DNA of 56,169 nt, taken from NCBI GenBank assembly GCA_030620995.1, contig JAUXIK010000014.1, positions 1 through 56,169 on the forward strand, written 5' to 3'. This document shows, piece by piece, positions 35,270 through 43,122 of this stretch. Under the pieces are notes generated by a model that had not been told where the DNA came from, made no database searches, and saw only the letters and a program-made list of their open reading frames with translations. Position numbers and translations under genes: made by a program. Position 1 is the stretch's first letter. Every line of letters begins with the position of its first letter. This stretch comes from Candidatus Aegiribacteria sp. (GTDB lineage Bacteria; Fermentibacterota; Fermentibacteria; Fermentibacterales; JCC-6).

Positions 35270-35794
35270 ATTAGCAATAAGGAACAGATAAGGGTGAATG
35301 GAGAGATTCGAAGCCCTCGAGTAAGAGTACTCGATGAAAATGGAGACCATGTCGGTACTCTGAGCATTCAGGAAGCACTTGACATGGCCGCGGAAGCCGG
35401 CCTGGATCTTGTTGAGATTTCACCGGGGGCAGACCCGCCTGTAGTCAGCATAGTCGATTACGGGAAGTTCCGCTATCGCATGAATAGAAAAGAAAGAGAA
35501 GCAAGGAAGAAACAGAATACGGGAGGTCTGAAGGAAGTTAAATTCAGACCGAACACTGAAGAGCACGATTACAATTTCAAGATGAAACACGCACGGGAGT
35601 TTCTGGAATCCAGACATAAGGTAAAGGCCACAGTGGTGTTTCGCGGACGTCAGCTCTCTTATAAGGAGCAGGGTTATGAACTTCTCGATCGACTGGCTGA
35701 AGATCTGAATGATCTTGGCCGTATAGAGAGGAAGCCCGCCATGGAAGGGCGACAGATGACAATGATTATTTCTCCTCTGAAGGAGAGGAACTAG
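35270..35794 (+). CDS. infC: Translation initiation factor IF-3, AUU start
   Basis: A 174-residue IF-3: N-terminal domain (about 1-80, EIRSPRVRVLDENGDHVG) and C-terminal domain (about 90-174, KEVKFRPNTEEHDYNFK). It keeps the ribosome subunits apart and checks the initiator tRNA-start codon match. The start is read as ATT at 35270, because AAGGAGGT (35256-35263) lies exactly six bases upstream and the frame is continuous; the first GTG (35294) would cut conserved residues. An AUU start is a known infC feature: IF-3 discriminates against it and so represses its own synthesis. It is followed by rpmI and rplT. Confidence 0.95.
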   Translation: MSNKEQIRVNGEIRSPRVRVLDENGDHVGTLSIQEALDMAAEAGLDLVEISPGADPPVVSIVDYGKFRYRMNRKEREARKKQNTGGLKEVKFRPNTEEHDYNFKMKHAREFLESRHKVKATVVFRGRQLSYKEQGYELLDRLAEDLNDLGRIERKPAMEGRQMTMIISPLKERN

Positions 35795-35806
35795 CGGGGA
35801 GTCGAA

Positions 35807-35998
35807 ATGCCAAAGATGAAAACCCATAAAGGAGCCGCCAGAAGGTTCCGAAAAACGGCGAAAGGCAAGTTCAAAACAACGAGCCCGTATGCCGATCATA
35901 TTAAAACTAAGAAGAGCCCTAAGCGGAAGAGGAATTTGCGTAAAGACGGTATTGCATCCAAACCTGATACCAAGCGTCTTCGAAAACTTCTGCCTTAG
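35807..35998 (+). CDS. rpmI: Ribosomal protein bL35
   Basis: A 63-residue basic protein with the bL35 start [17 protein letters not shown] and end LRKLLP, of normal length (64-65). It is a structural component of the large ribosomal subunit. It lies 12 bases after infC in the conserved infC-rpmI-rplT order. In E. coli and Bacillus this pair is repressed by bL20 binding its mRNA; no operator could be confirmed here by eye. Confidence 0.97.
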   Translation: MPKMKTHKGAARRFRKTAKGKFKTTSPYADHIKTKKSPKRKRNLRKDGIASKPDTKRLRKLLP

Positions 35999-36016
35999 TA
36001 ATCACGGAGAGAGAAA

Positions 36017-36370
36017 ATGAGCAGAGTAAAAAGTGCTGTTGTACGAAAGAAACGTCACAAGAAAAGACTTCAGGCAGCCAAAGGATATTTTGGCGGAAGA
36101 AGAAAACTGTACACAGTTGCTAATGAAGCCAGGAAAAAGGCTCTGGAGTATCAGTACCGTGACCGAAGAAACAAAAAACGTGATTTTCGGGCACTATGGA
36201 TAACCCGTATTAACGCCGCTTCGCGTGAGCACGGCATCACCTACAGCAAATTCATAGCTGGTATCAACGGAGCGGGCATTAAGCTTGATAGAAAAATACT
36301 GGCGGATCTGGCCGTACGAAACCCGGAAGCATTTGCGAAGGTTGTGGAAGTAGCCAAAGCCGCTCTCTGA
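36017..36370 (+). CDS. rplT: Ribosomal protein bL20
   Basis: A 117-residue bL20 with the usual basic N-terminal extension ([20 protein letters not shown]) and globular C-terminal domain (about 60-117, [20 protein letters not shown]). It is required for early 50S assembly and is often the autogenous repressor of its operon. It begins 18 bases after rpmI. In many bacteria pheS and pheT follow; here a small coiled-coil gene does. Confidence 0.97.
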   Translation: MSRVKSAVVRKKRHKKRLQAAKGYFGGRRKLYTVANEARKKALEYQYRDRRNKKRDFRALWITRINAASREHGITYSKFIAGINGAGIKLDRKILADLAVRNPEAFAKVVEVAKAAL

Positions 36371-36387
36371 TTGTGAGGGGATGATAC

Positions 36388-36672
36388 GTGTCCCAATCGG
36401 AAGATCTCGAGAGGTTGACCGAAGCGATAAATAGACTGATAGTCAGGGTGAGGTCATTACAGACTCAACGTGACGAATTGTCGGTACAGGTCAATGACCT
36501 TGAGTCCAGGCTTGAGAATAGTGTGGACACGAAGGATTCTGAAGGTTACAATATACTCAGGATTCATAGCGCAAGACTTCTGCGAGAAAGGCAGGAGATC
36601 AGGCGCAGGCTCTCAGGTGTGCTGGGTAAGCTGGAAAACATTGAATTACAAGCAAATAAGTTAGAGGTATAA
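36388..36672 (+). CDS. Small coiled-coil protein upstream of zapA (ZapB-like?)
   Basis: A 94-residue protein, almost wholly coiled coil (heptads across about 5-48 and 58-92), with no membrane segment. The GTG start at 36388 follows GAGGGG by seven bases. The stop overlaps the zapA start by one base (TAATG), so the two are probably made together. E. coli ZapB is an 81-residue coiled coil that binds ZapA; this protein has a similar size and form, but sequence identity cannot be claimed, and similar short coils occur by convergence. A ZapA partner at the Z ring is the best guess. Confidence 0.6.
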   Translation: MSQSEDLERLTEAINRLIVRVRSLQTQRDELSVQVNDLESRLENSVDTKDSEGYNILRIHSARLLRERQEIRRRLSGVLGKLENIELQANKLEV

Positions 36673-37067
36673 TGAGTAACCGGATGGAGATAACCCGCGT
36701 TAATATTTTCGGGCGGGAATACACAATCCGGGGAGCCGGTTCACCATCCTATATAGCAGAAATTGCTCATTACGTTGATATGAAAATGCGGCAGATGAAT
36801 GATAATGCCACACTGGCTTCTACAGCCAAGGTGGCGATTTTTGCTGCACTCAATATAGCCGATGAACTTTTTCAGAAGAGAGATCAATACGGAGAAATGG
36901 AAGAGAGCAACAGCAATGAACTGACCAGGCTTGCCGATCGTATAGAACAGGTCCTTGCTGAGTCATCTCATCTTTCCGTATCCTCCTCCTCTGTTGCTTC
37001 AGCTTCTTCATTATCAGCGGAAAACCCCGTTCTCCAGCAGAACAGCACATCCAGTCTATCGCAGTAA
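36672..37067 (+). CDS. zapA: Cell-division protein ZapA
   Basis: A 131-residue ZapA-family protein. The N-terminal globular part reads VNIFGREYTIRG...YIAEIAHYVDMKM, followed by the helix with TLASTAKVAIFAALNIADELF, which matches the family closely. ZapA cross-links FtsZ filaments in the cytosolic Z ring. The C-terminal 30 or so residues are a low-complexity Ser/Ala tail, longer than usual and probably disordered. It is coupled to the coiled-coil gene upstream. Confidence 0.92.
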   Translation: MSNRMEITRVNIFGREYTIRGAGSPSYIAEIAHYVDMKMRQMNDNATLASTAKVAIFAALNIADELFQKRDQYGEMEESNSNELTRLADRIEQVLAESSHLSVSSSSVASASSLSAENPVLQQNSTSSLSQ

Positions 37068-37126
37068 ATTCCAATACTTGTTGCGATAGTACGTTTAAGA
37101 ATACGGAAAGGATGTGCCGACACTCT

Positions 37127-37209
37127 GCGCAGGGGTGATTTCGGTTCCGGTCATTGTTCAGGGCTGCATCCTGCACCGTTTTATATAAATGCAAACCTGC
37201 GCCTGAACA
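37127..37209 (+). promoter_or_regulatory. Complementary segments in the rny leader
   Basis: The 152-base gap between zapA and rny contains two complementary sets. GCGCAGG (37127-37133) matches CCTGCGC (37196-37202). TGTTCAGG (37155-37162) matches CCTGAACA (37202-37209), whose last base is the first of the rny AGGAG ribosome binding site. The two pairings share position 37202. The leader RNA could therefore fold around and partly mask the start of rny. A 6S RNA, which follows zapA in some bacteria, was considered but not supported. Confidence 0.35.
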
Positions 37210-37219
37210 GGAGCTTAAC

Positions 37220-38770
37220 ATGGACATAGTAATATCTGCGTTCATTGCTGCCGTTACATTTGTACTTGGCTTTATTCTTCATAAGTTGTTTATATCCAGA
37301 GAGATAAAAGGTTCAGAAGCAGAAGCTGACAGGATAGTAACCGACGCAAAGCGCGAAGGTGAAGCACTGAAGCGTGAAGCTCTTCTGGAAGGTCGCGACA
37401 AAATTTCCAGAGAGAAAGTCAGTGCTCTGGAGGAATATCAGGAGAAAAGAATCAATCTTGATAGAAAAGAAAGCCGGATTTCAGGTGAAACGGAGCGACT
37501 CGGAATTCTCAGGGAAAAACTCGAGGATTCGCAGAAAGCTCTGAAGAAGCGCGAGACAGGTCTGTCAGAAACAGAGCAATCTCTCAACGCGAAGCATCAA
37601 AGGGTAACTAAGCTTATGGACGAGCAGAATAAACTGCTTGAGAAGATCGCTAATCTTTCCAGAGAAGAAGCCCGAAAGCTCATGCTTTCCAATCTGGAAG
37701 AAGAGCTTCATCATGAAGCAGGAAGACTCACGCGCAAGATACTGGAAGCCGCTGAGAACAAGGCAGAAGAAGAAGCGTTGAAGATACTGTCTACTTCAAT
37801 TCAGAGATGCTCAGCTGATTATGTCGTTGAAAACTGTGTTTCAATCGTGAACCTTCCGAGTGATGACATGAAAGGTCGGATTATCGGAAGGGAAGGGAGA
37901 AATATCAGAGCTTTTGAGGCTGTGACGAACGTGGATGTTATCATTGATGATACCCCCGAAGCAGTAGTTATTTCCTGTTTTGATCCTGTGAGAAGAGAAG
38001 TAGCGAGAATAGCGCTGGAGAAACTTCTGGAAGATGGAAGAATACATCCGGGGAGAATTGAATCAGTTGTAGCCAAAGTATCTTCAGAGATGGAGAAAAA
38101 GATCAGGAAACTGGGAAATCAACTTGCTCTTGACGCAAACGTTTCAGGTCTTCATCAGCAGCTGATCAGGCATCTGGGCAGATTGCGGTATAGAACCAGT
38201 TACGGTCAGAATATGTACCAGCATTCACTTGAAACAGCTAATATCTGCGGACTTCTTGCATCAGAGCTCAAACTTGACCCGGTTATCGCAAGGCGTATCG
38301 GTCTTCTTCATGACATTGGTAAAGCGACTGACCAGGACATAGAGGGTTCACATGCCGCTGTAGGCATGGAGTTGGCCCAGCGTTATGAGGAATCGTCTGT
38401 TGTGTGTAATGCTATTGGTGCTCATCATGAGGAGATTGAATGTAATTCGCTGTATGCGATTCTGATTCAGGCTGCTGATGCGGTCAGTTCAGCCCGTCCC
38501 GGAGCCAGGAGGGAAACGCTTGAGCTATACGTTAGAAGACTTCATAAGCTTGAAGCAATCGCCGATTCATTCGACGGAGTCAGGAAATCTTACGCAATTC
38601 AGGCTGGAAGAGAACTGAGAATTGCAGTAAAACCTGAACAGATTGACGATGATTCAGCCGCAGAACTCGCACGGATAGTAGCGAGAAAAATCGAAAGCGA
38701 TATGGAATATCCCGGCCAGATAAAGGTTACTGTGATCCGGGAAACCAGGGCTTCTGAAACGGCACGATAA
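37220..38770 (+). CDS. rny: Ribonuclease Y
   Basis: A 516-residue endoribonuclease initiating mRNA decay. An N-terminal transmembrane anchor (about 4-24) is followed by a long charged coiled coil (about 30-190), a KH domain with GRIIGREGRNIRAFE (about 215-275) and an HD domain with LLHDIGKATDQDIEGSHA (about 355-375). Length matches the family (about 520). ATG at 37220 is chosen because AGGAG (37209-37213) is six bases upstream and it begins directly at the membrane anchor. It is followed one base later by ymdB, a common pairing. Confidence 0.96.
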   Translation: MDIVISAFIAAVTFVLGFILHKLFISREIKGSEAEADRIVTDAKREGEALKREALLEGRDKISREKVSALEEYQEKRINLDRKESRISGETERLGILREKLEDSQKALKKRETGLSETEQSLNAKHQRVTKLMDEQNKLLEKIANLSREEARKLMLSNLEEELHHEAGRLTRKILEAAENKAEEEALKILSTSIQRCSADYVVENCVSIVNLPSDDMKGRIIGREGRNIRAFEAVTNVDVIIDDTPEAVVISCFDPVRREVARIALEKLLEDGRIHPGRIESVVAKVSSEMEKKIRKLGNQLALDANVSGLHQQLIRHLGRLRYRTSYGQNMYQHSLETANICGLLASELKLDPVIARRIGLLHDIGKATDQDIEGSHAAVGMELAQRYEESSVVCNAIGAHHEEIECNSLYAILIQAADAVSSARPGARRETLELYVRRLHKLEAIADSFDGVRKSYAIQAGRELRIAVKPEQIDDDSAAELARIVARKIESDMEYPGQIKVTVIRETRASETAR

Positions 38771-38771
38771 A

Positions 38772-39533
38772 GTGAAAATATTACTATTCGGAGACGTGAT
38801 CGGGAGACCGGGACGAGAAGCGCTTGTATCGTATCTGAAAGACAGGGATTATGATTTCGTCGTTGCTAACGGTGAGAACGCGGCTGGAGGTTTTGGCCTG
38901 ACCAGAGGCACCGCTGTTCAGCTTCTTGAAGCAGGAGTTAATGTTATTACTTCAGGGAATCACATCTGGCAACACAATGATGTGCTTGAATATATAGATG
39001 ATGTGAACTGTCCTGTATTGCGGCCCGCAAATTATCCTCCGGGGAATCCCGGCAAGGGTTATATTATTCTTCGTATTGAGGATGTGAGGATCCTGGTTAT
39101 TAACCTGCAGGGCAGACTGTTTATGCCGATGGCTCTTGACTGCCCATTCAGGACTGTGGATACTATCATTAGAAATAATCCGGGTGATGTAATAATTGTT
39201 GACATGCATGCTGAAGCCACAAGTGAAAAACAGGCTCTGGCTAAACACCTTGACGGTAAAGCAACAATTGTTGCTGGAACACACACACATGTTCTTACCG
39301 CTGACGCAAGAATACTGCCTGGTGGAACAGCATGCATAACCGATCTTGGAATGTGCGGTTCCATGAATGGAGTAATTGGAATGGGCACGGAGGAAGCAAG
39401 GCTCAGATTTATCACAGGCAGAAATATCAGGCTGAAAGTTGCCGAGGGCAACACTTATGTGAATGGTCTTGAAGTAGTGCTGGACGATAAATTGAATGCA
39501 GACGGATTGCGCACGATAAATGAGAGAATATGA
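38772..39533 (+). CDS. ymdB: YmdB-family metallophosphoesterase
   Basis: A 253-residue calcineurin-like phosphoesterase of the YmdB (TIGR00282) family. Metal-site motifs are FGDVIGRPGR, ANGENAAGG, TSGNHIWQ, DMHAEATSEK and GTHTHVLTAD. B. subtilis YmdB hydrolyses 2',3'- and 3',5'-cyclic nucleotides and influences biofilm decisions. The GTG start is one base after the rny stop, and rny-ymdB adjacency is conserved in several phyla, suggesting a link to RNA turnover products. It overlaps ispA by 14 bases. Confidence 0.93.
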   Translation: MKILLFGDVIGRPGREALVSYLKDRDYDFVVANGENAAGGFGLTRGTAVQLLEAGVNVITSGNHIWQHNDVLEYIDDVNCPVLRPANYPPGNPGKGYIILRIEDVRILVINLQGRLFMPMALDCPFRTVDTIIRNNPGDVIIVDMHAEATSEKQALAKHLDGKATIVAGTHTHVLTADARILPGGTACITDLGMCGSMNGVIGMGTEEARLRFITGRNIRLKVAEGNTYVNGLEVVLDDKLNADGLRTINERI

Positions 39534-40410
39534 TTCTGTACGGCTGAAAGAGAGTCTCTCCAGTGCAGCTTTATGGGTCGAACAGGAACTTGATCAGATT
39601 TTCACGAATCAGAAATCGATTTCCCGTCTTCCGTTATTTGCAGCTTATTCTCTTGGATCCGGAGGGAAGCGTATAAGACCTTTCCTTGTAAGAGCTGCCT
39701 GCTGTGCAACTGGAGGTAATCCGGACAGAGCCCTGCACGCGGCTTGCGCAGTGGAGATGATTCACACTTATTCACTTATTCATGATGATCTGCCCGCAAT
39801 GGATAATGATGATCTCAGAAGAGGAAAACCGACACTCCACAAGACATGTGGAGAGAATCAGGCACTGCTTGCCGGCGATCTTTTGCTGGTTGAAGCCTTC
39901 GGAGTGCTTCTCCGAACTCCTCTCGGTCCGGGAAGGGTTGCCGGAATGGTAAGGCATCTGGCTTCTGCAGCTGGCCCGGGTTATCTGGTCGGCGGTCAGT
40001 ATATGGATATGTATCATCCTGCTGAAGCGGATATGGACTGGATCCGCTTGATGATAAAAGGGAAATCTGCTGCACTTATAAGAGTCTCTCTGGAACTCGG
40101 AGCGCTGGCGGGTGGAGCAGATGATGGACTCATAAGCGAAGTTTCCATTGAAGGAGACCGACTGGGATATCTGTTTCAGCTTACAGATGATATTCTGGAC
40201 ATTCGCGGGAGCACGTTCGAGATGGGGAAGAAAGTCTCCAAGGATTCAGATCTCGGAAAGTGCAATCCCGTTACGAAGCTTGGTCTGGATGCTGCCGTAT
40301 CCGAAGCTGAAGAACTTTCATATGATATTGCCGGTGCATTTTCAGGATTAAGCGGAAACTGGGAGGAGATCTCCTCGCTGGCTCTGTATCTTCCGGACAG
40401 GAGAAAATAG
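39520..40410 (+). CDS. ispA: Geranyl/farnesyl diphosphate synthase (IspA type)
   Basis: A 296-residue short-chain trans-prenyltransferase condensing isopentenyl diphosphate with allylic diphosphates. The first Asp-rich motif is D89-D90-L-P-A-M-D95 in SLIHDDLPAMDND, the second D223-D224-I-L-D227 in QLTDDILD, with GGKRIRP near 48-54. The extended DDxx(xx)D spacing fits bacterial FPP synthase. Its start lies within the end of ymdB. It is followed four bases later by dxs, as in many genomes; xseA/xseB, which often precede it, are absent. Confidence 0.93.
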   Translation: MREYDSVRLKESLSSAALWVEQELDQIFTNQKSISRLPLFAAYSLGSGGKRIRPFLVRAACCATGGNPDRALHAACAVEMIHTYSLIHDDLPAMDNDDLRRGKPTLHKTCGENQALLAGDLLLVEAFGVLLRTPLGPGRVAGMVRHLASAAGPGYLVGGQYMDMYHPAEADMDWIRLMIKGKSAALIRVSLELGALAGGADDGLISEVSIEGDRLGYLFQLTDDILDIRGSTFEMGKKVSKDSDLGKCNPVTKLGLDAAVSEAEELSYDIAGAFSGLSGNWEEISSLALYLPDRRK

Positions 40411-40414
40411 GTTC

Positions 40415-42265
40415 ATGTCCATACTTGATGGAATTAGTTCTCCGACTGATGTTTCGAAACTCTCCATGGAGGACAGGCTTGTTCTGGTCGATGAAATCAG
40501 AAATAGAATAATTAATGTGGTTCGCAGTACAGGCGGGCATCTGGCATCAAGTCTTGGTGTTGTTGAACTGACCGTTGCCCTGCTTTCCGTTTACTCACTG
40601 CCTCAGGACAAGATCATCTGGGATGTCGGTCACCAGAGCTACCCCTGGAAACTTCTAACCGGCAGGGCCGATCGATTTCATACCATCAGACAATCGGGAG
40701 GTTTGAGCGGTTTTCCAAGAAGGGATGAAAATCCATGCGATGCTTTCGGGACAGGACATAGTTCTACGTCAATCTCTGCCGCTCTCGGGTTTGCTCTGGC
40801 GCGGGATATTATAGGGGAGGATTACAAAGTAGTCGCTGTGATTGGCGATGGCGCAATGACAGGAGGTATCGCTTTCGAGGGACTTAATCATCTGGGACAC
40901 ATCGGCACCGATATGCTTATCATTCTCAACGACAATGAAATGTCTATCTCGCCGAATGTGGGTGCCATATCCAGGCACCTTACAACACTTATTACCAATC
41001 CGCGATACAACCGGATAAAAAAAGATGTCTGGAATGTTCTGGGGAAAATGCCATCTCTTGGCGAACGCGTCAGAAAAGCGGTCCATGCGGTCACATCCGG
41101 ATTGAAGAAAACATTTGTTATGCCTGACACCCTGTTTGATGATTTTGGCGTGCGATATATGGGTCCTGTTCCGGGAAATGATCTCGCTGCGATTACCGGG
41201 GTTCTTCAGCGGGTCTCGGAGATACCAGGCCCGGTTCTGCTTCATGTTGAAACCAAAAAAGGGAAAGGTTTTGAGCCCGCTGAACTTGATGCAACCGGAT
41301 ATCATGGCGTATCCGCGTCATTTACTGAAAAAGGGAACAAAGGAGAATCGTTTACTTCAGCCTTTTCAAGAACGATGATTGATCTTGGCCGTTCCAATGA
41401 AAAAATTGTTGCTATTACTGCGGCTATGCCCGATGGAACCGGACTGAATAAGTTTGCGGTCAAATACCCTGATAGATTTTTCGATGTAGGTATTGCCGAG
41501 CAGCATGCTGTTACGCTTGCATGCGGTCTCGCGTTCGGCGGGCTCAAACCGGTTGTAGCTATCTACAGCACTTTTCTGCAGAGAGCGTACGATCAGGTAA
41601 TTCATGATGCTGCTCTTCAGAAAGCTCCCATTGTTCTTGCTGTTGATAGAGGCGGTGTAGTGGGGGAAGATGGTTCCACACATCATGGCATGTTTGATAT
41701 ATCCATGCTTCTTCCTGTGCCGGGTCTGCGTATCGGGGCTCCAAGAAACTGCGATCTGCTGGAGATTATGCTGAGAACTTCAGTCCTTTTCGAAGAATAT
41801 CCCACAGCCATCAGGTATCCAAGAGGAGAAGAACAGGATATTTCATCACTCTCTCCGGAAACCGTATTGCCGGGAAAAGGTCAGCTTATAAGAGAAGGGA
41901 AGGACGCACTTGTTATCGGAGTGGGAGTTATGGCTCTCTACGCTCTCAAAGCAGCAGATGTCCTTGAAAAGCGGGGAATATCCGTTGCCGTGTTCGATCC
42001 TGTATGGCTGAAACCCGCTCCGGAAAATGACATTCGCACACTTGCCGCCGCATGCGGCAGAGTGATAATCGTAGAGGATGGAGCAGTAAAGGGTGGATTC
42101 GGTTTTCATGTGCGATCCATACTGTCCGATATTCATCTGCCTGTTCTCACACTTGGTTTTCAGGATGAATTCCAGACTCACGCCACAAGAGAAGAACTGC
42201 TGACCAGTGCAGGGCTTGATTACAGATCATTGGCTGAGAGGATTGGTGATTTTGTTGAACACTGA
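40415..42265 (+). CDS. dxs: 1-Deoxy-D-xylulose-5-phosphate synthase Dxs
   Basis: A 616-residue thiamine-diphosphate enzyme joining pyruvate and glyceraldehyde 3-phosphate, the first step of the MEP isoprenoid pathway and a source for thiamine and pyridoxal. It shows WDVGHQSYPWKLLTGR, GTGHSSTSISAALG, the ThDP-binding VIGDGAMTGG followed by an NDN-containing helix, and FDVGIAEQHAVTLACG in the second domain. Length is typical (about 620). Its neighbour ispA uses the pathway's products. The 3' end slightly overlaps nadK. Confidence 0.97.
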   Translation: MSILDGISSPTDVSKLSMEDRLVLVDEIRNRIINVVRSTGGHLASSLGVVELTVALLSVYSLPQDKIIWDVGHQSYPWKLLTGRADRFHTIRQSGGLSGFPRRDENPCDAFGTGHSSTSISAALGFALARDIIGEDYKVVAVIGDGAMTGGIAFEGLNHLGHIGTDMLIILNDNEMSISPNVGAISRHLTTLITNPRYNRIKKDVWNVLGKMPSLGERVRKAVHAVTSGLKKTFVMPDTLFDDFGVRYMGPVPGNDLAAITGVLQRVSEIPGPVLLHVETKKGKGFEPAELDATGYHGVSASFTEKGNKGESFTSAFSRTMIDLGRSNEKIVAITAAMPDGTGLNKFAVKYPDRFFDVGIAEQHAVTLACGLAFGGLKPVVAIYSTFLQRAYDQVIHDAALQKAPIVLAVDRGGVVGEDGSTHHGMFDISMLLPVPGLRIGAPRNCDLLEIMLRTSVLFEEYPTAIRYPRGEEQDISSLSPETVLPGKGQLIREGKDALVIGVGVMALYALKAADVLEKRGISVAVFDPVWLKPAPENDIRTLAAACGRVIIVEDGAVKGGFGFHVRSILSDIHLPVLTLGFQDEFQTHATREELLTSAGLDYRSLAERIGDFVEH

Positions 42266-43121
42266 CAATCATTCTATTCCTATTCAGAGCCTCTGTCTTT
42301 ACGTAGACAGATTCAATCCTCCGTATGCCGGTCTGATTCAGAATATGCTTTCTATCTGCGAGAAATACGGCATCACTGTCAGATCCGCTTCCACATCTGC
42401 TGATCACCTCAGCAGTTTCGATATTCAGGAAAGTGATCTGTGCGACATGGCAATCGTACTTGGAGGTGATGGATCGATCCTGCGGGGAATGGATTACTAT
42501 CGCACATTGGGAATACCCGTTCTGGGTATCAATGCCGGGCAGCTGGGCTTTCTTGCCAGTGTTGAGCAGGTTTCTCTGGAAGAGACAATCGCCAGGATAG
42601 CAAAAGGTGATTATGTCGTAGAAGCGCTGCCGATTCTCAAAGCGGAATTCCCCTCAGGACATTGTCTGACTGCAGTGAATGATTTCAGTATCAACCGTTC
42701 CATGATGGGCGGGATATTGCATTTTGATCTATTTGTGGATGATGCAAAGGTTTCCCATATGGTCGGCGATGGCATTGTAGTATCCACACCGCTCGGGTCC
42801 ACGGCATACAGTCTTTCCTGTGGAGGGCCGATTCTTGATCCTGGATTGCCTGCCATTCTGATAGTTCCAATCTGCCCTCATTCTCTGTCTCTGCGGCCTC
42901 TTGTCGTACCCGATAATCTGTCTGTTTCAGTAACAATAGGTACTTTGAGAGGAACCGGACCCGTAGTTTCTGCTGATGGCGCTGCCTCCGGGACTCTTAG
43001 AACCGGTGAAATGTTGACAATAATCAAGGACTCAGGCTCATGCAGGATTGTCAGGTTTTCCGATCACCCCGGTTATTACGATAAACTTGGGCAAAAGCTC
43101 GGGTGGGGATCAAGGGGATAG
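42252..43121 (+). CDS. nadK: NAD kinase
   Basis: A protein of about 289 residues that phosphorylates NAD to NADP. Motifs are LGGDGSILRG (the GGDG ATP site), GINAGQLGFLA, AVNDFSINR (NE/D motif) and GDGIVVSTPLGSTAYSLS. The start is uncertain: TTG at 42252 is nine bases after AGGA; TTG 42255 and GTG 42246 are alternatives, all inside the end of dxs. A longer frame from 42207 adds residues not expected for the family. It is followed at once by recN, a common order. Confidence 0.94.
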   Translation: MLNTDNHSIPIQSLCLYVDRFNPPYAGLIQNMLSICEKYGITVRSASTSADHLSSFDIQESDLCDMAIVLGGDGSILRGMDYYRTLGIPVLGINAGQLGFLASVEQVSLEETIARIAKGDYVVEALPILKAEFPSGHCLTAVNDFSINRSMMGGILHFDLFVDDAKVSHMVGDGIVVSTPLGSTAYSLSCGGPILDPGLPAILIVPICPHSLSLRPLVVPDNLSVSVTIGTLRGTGPVVSADGAASGTLRTGEMLTIIKDSGSCRIVRFSDHPGYYDKLGQKLGWGSRG

Positions 43122-43122
43122 A

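Noticed and set aside
37068..37219. 6S RNA between zapA and rny
   Set aside because: 6S follows zapA in some bacteria, but the gap is short and I could not draw the long closing stem with a central bubble; kept only as a possible structured leader.
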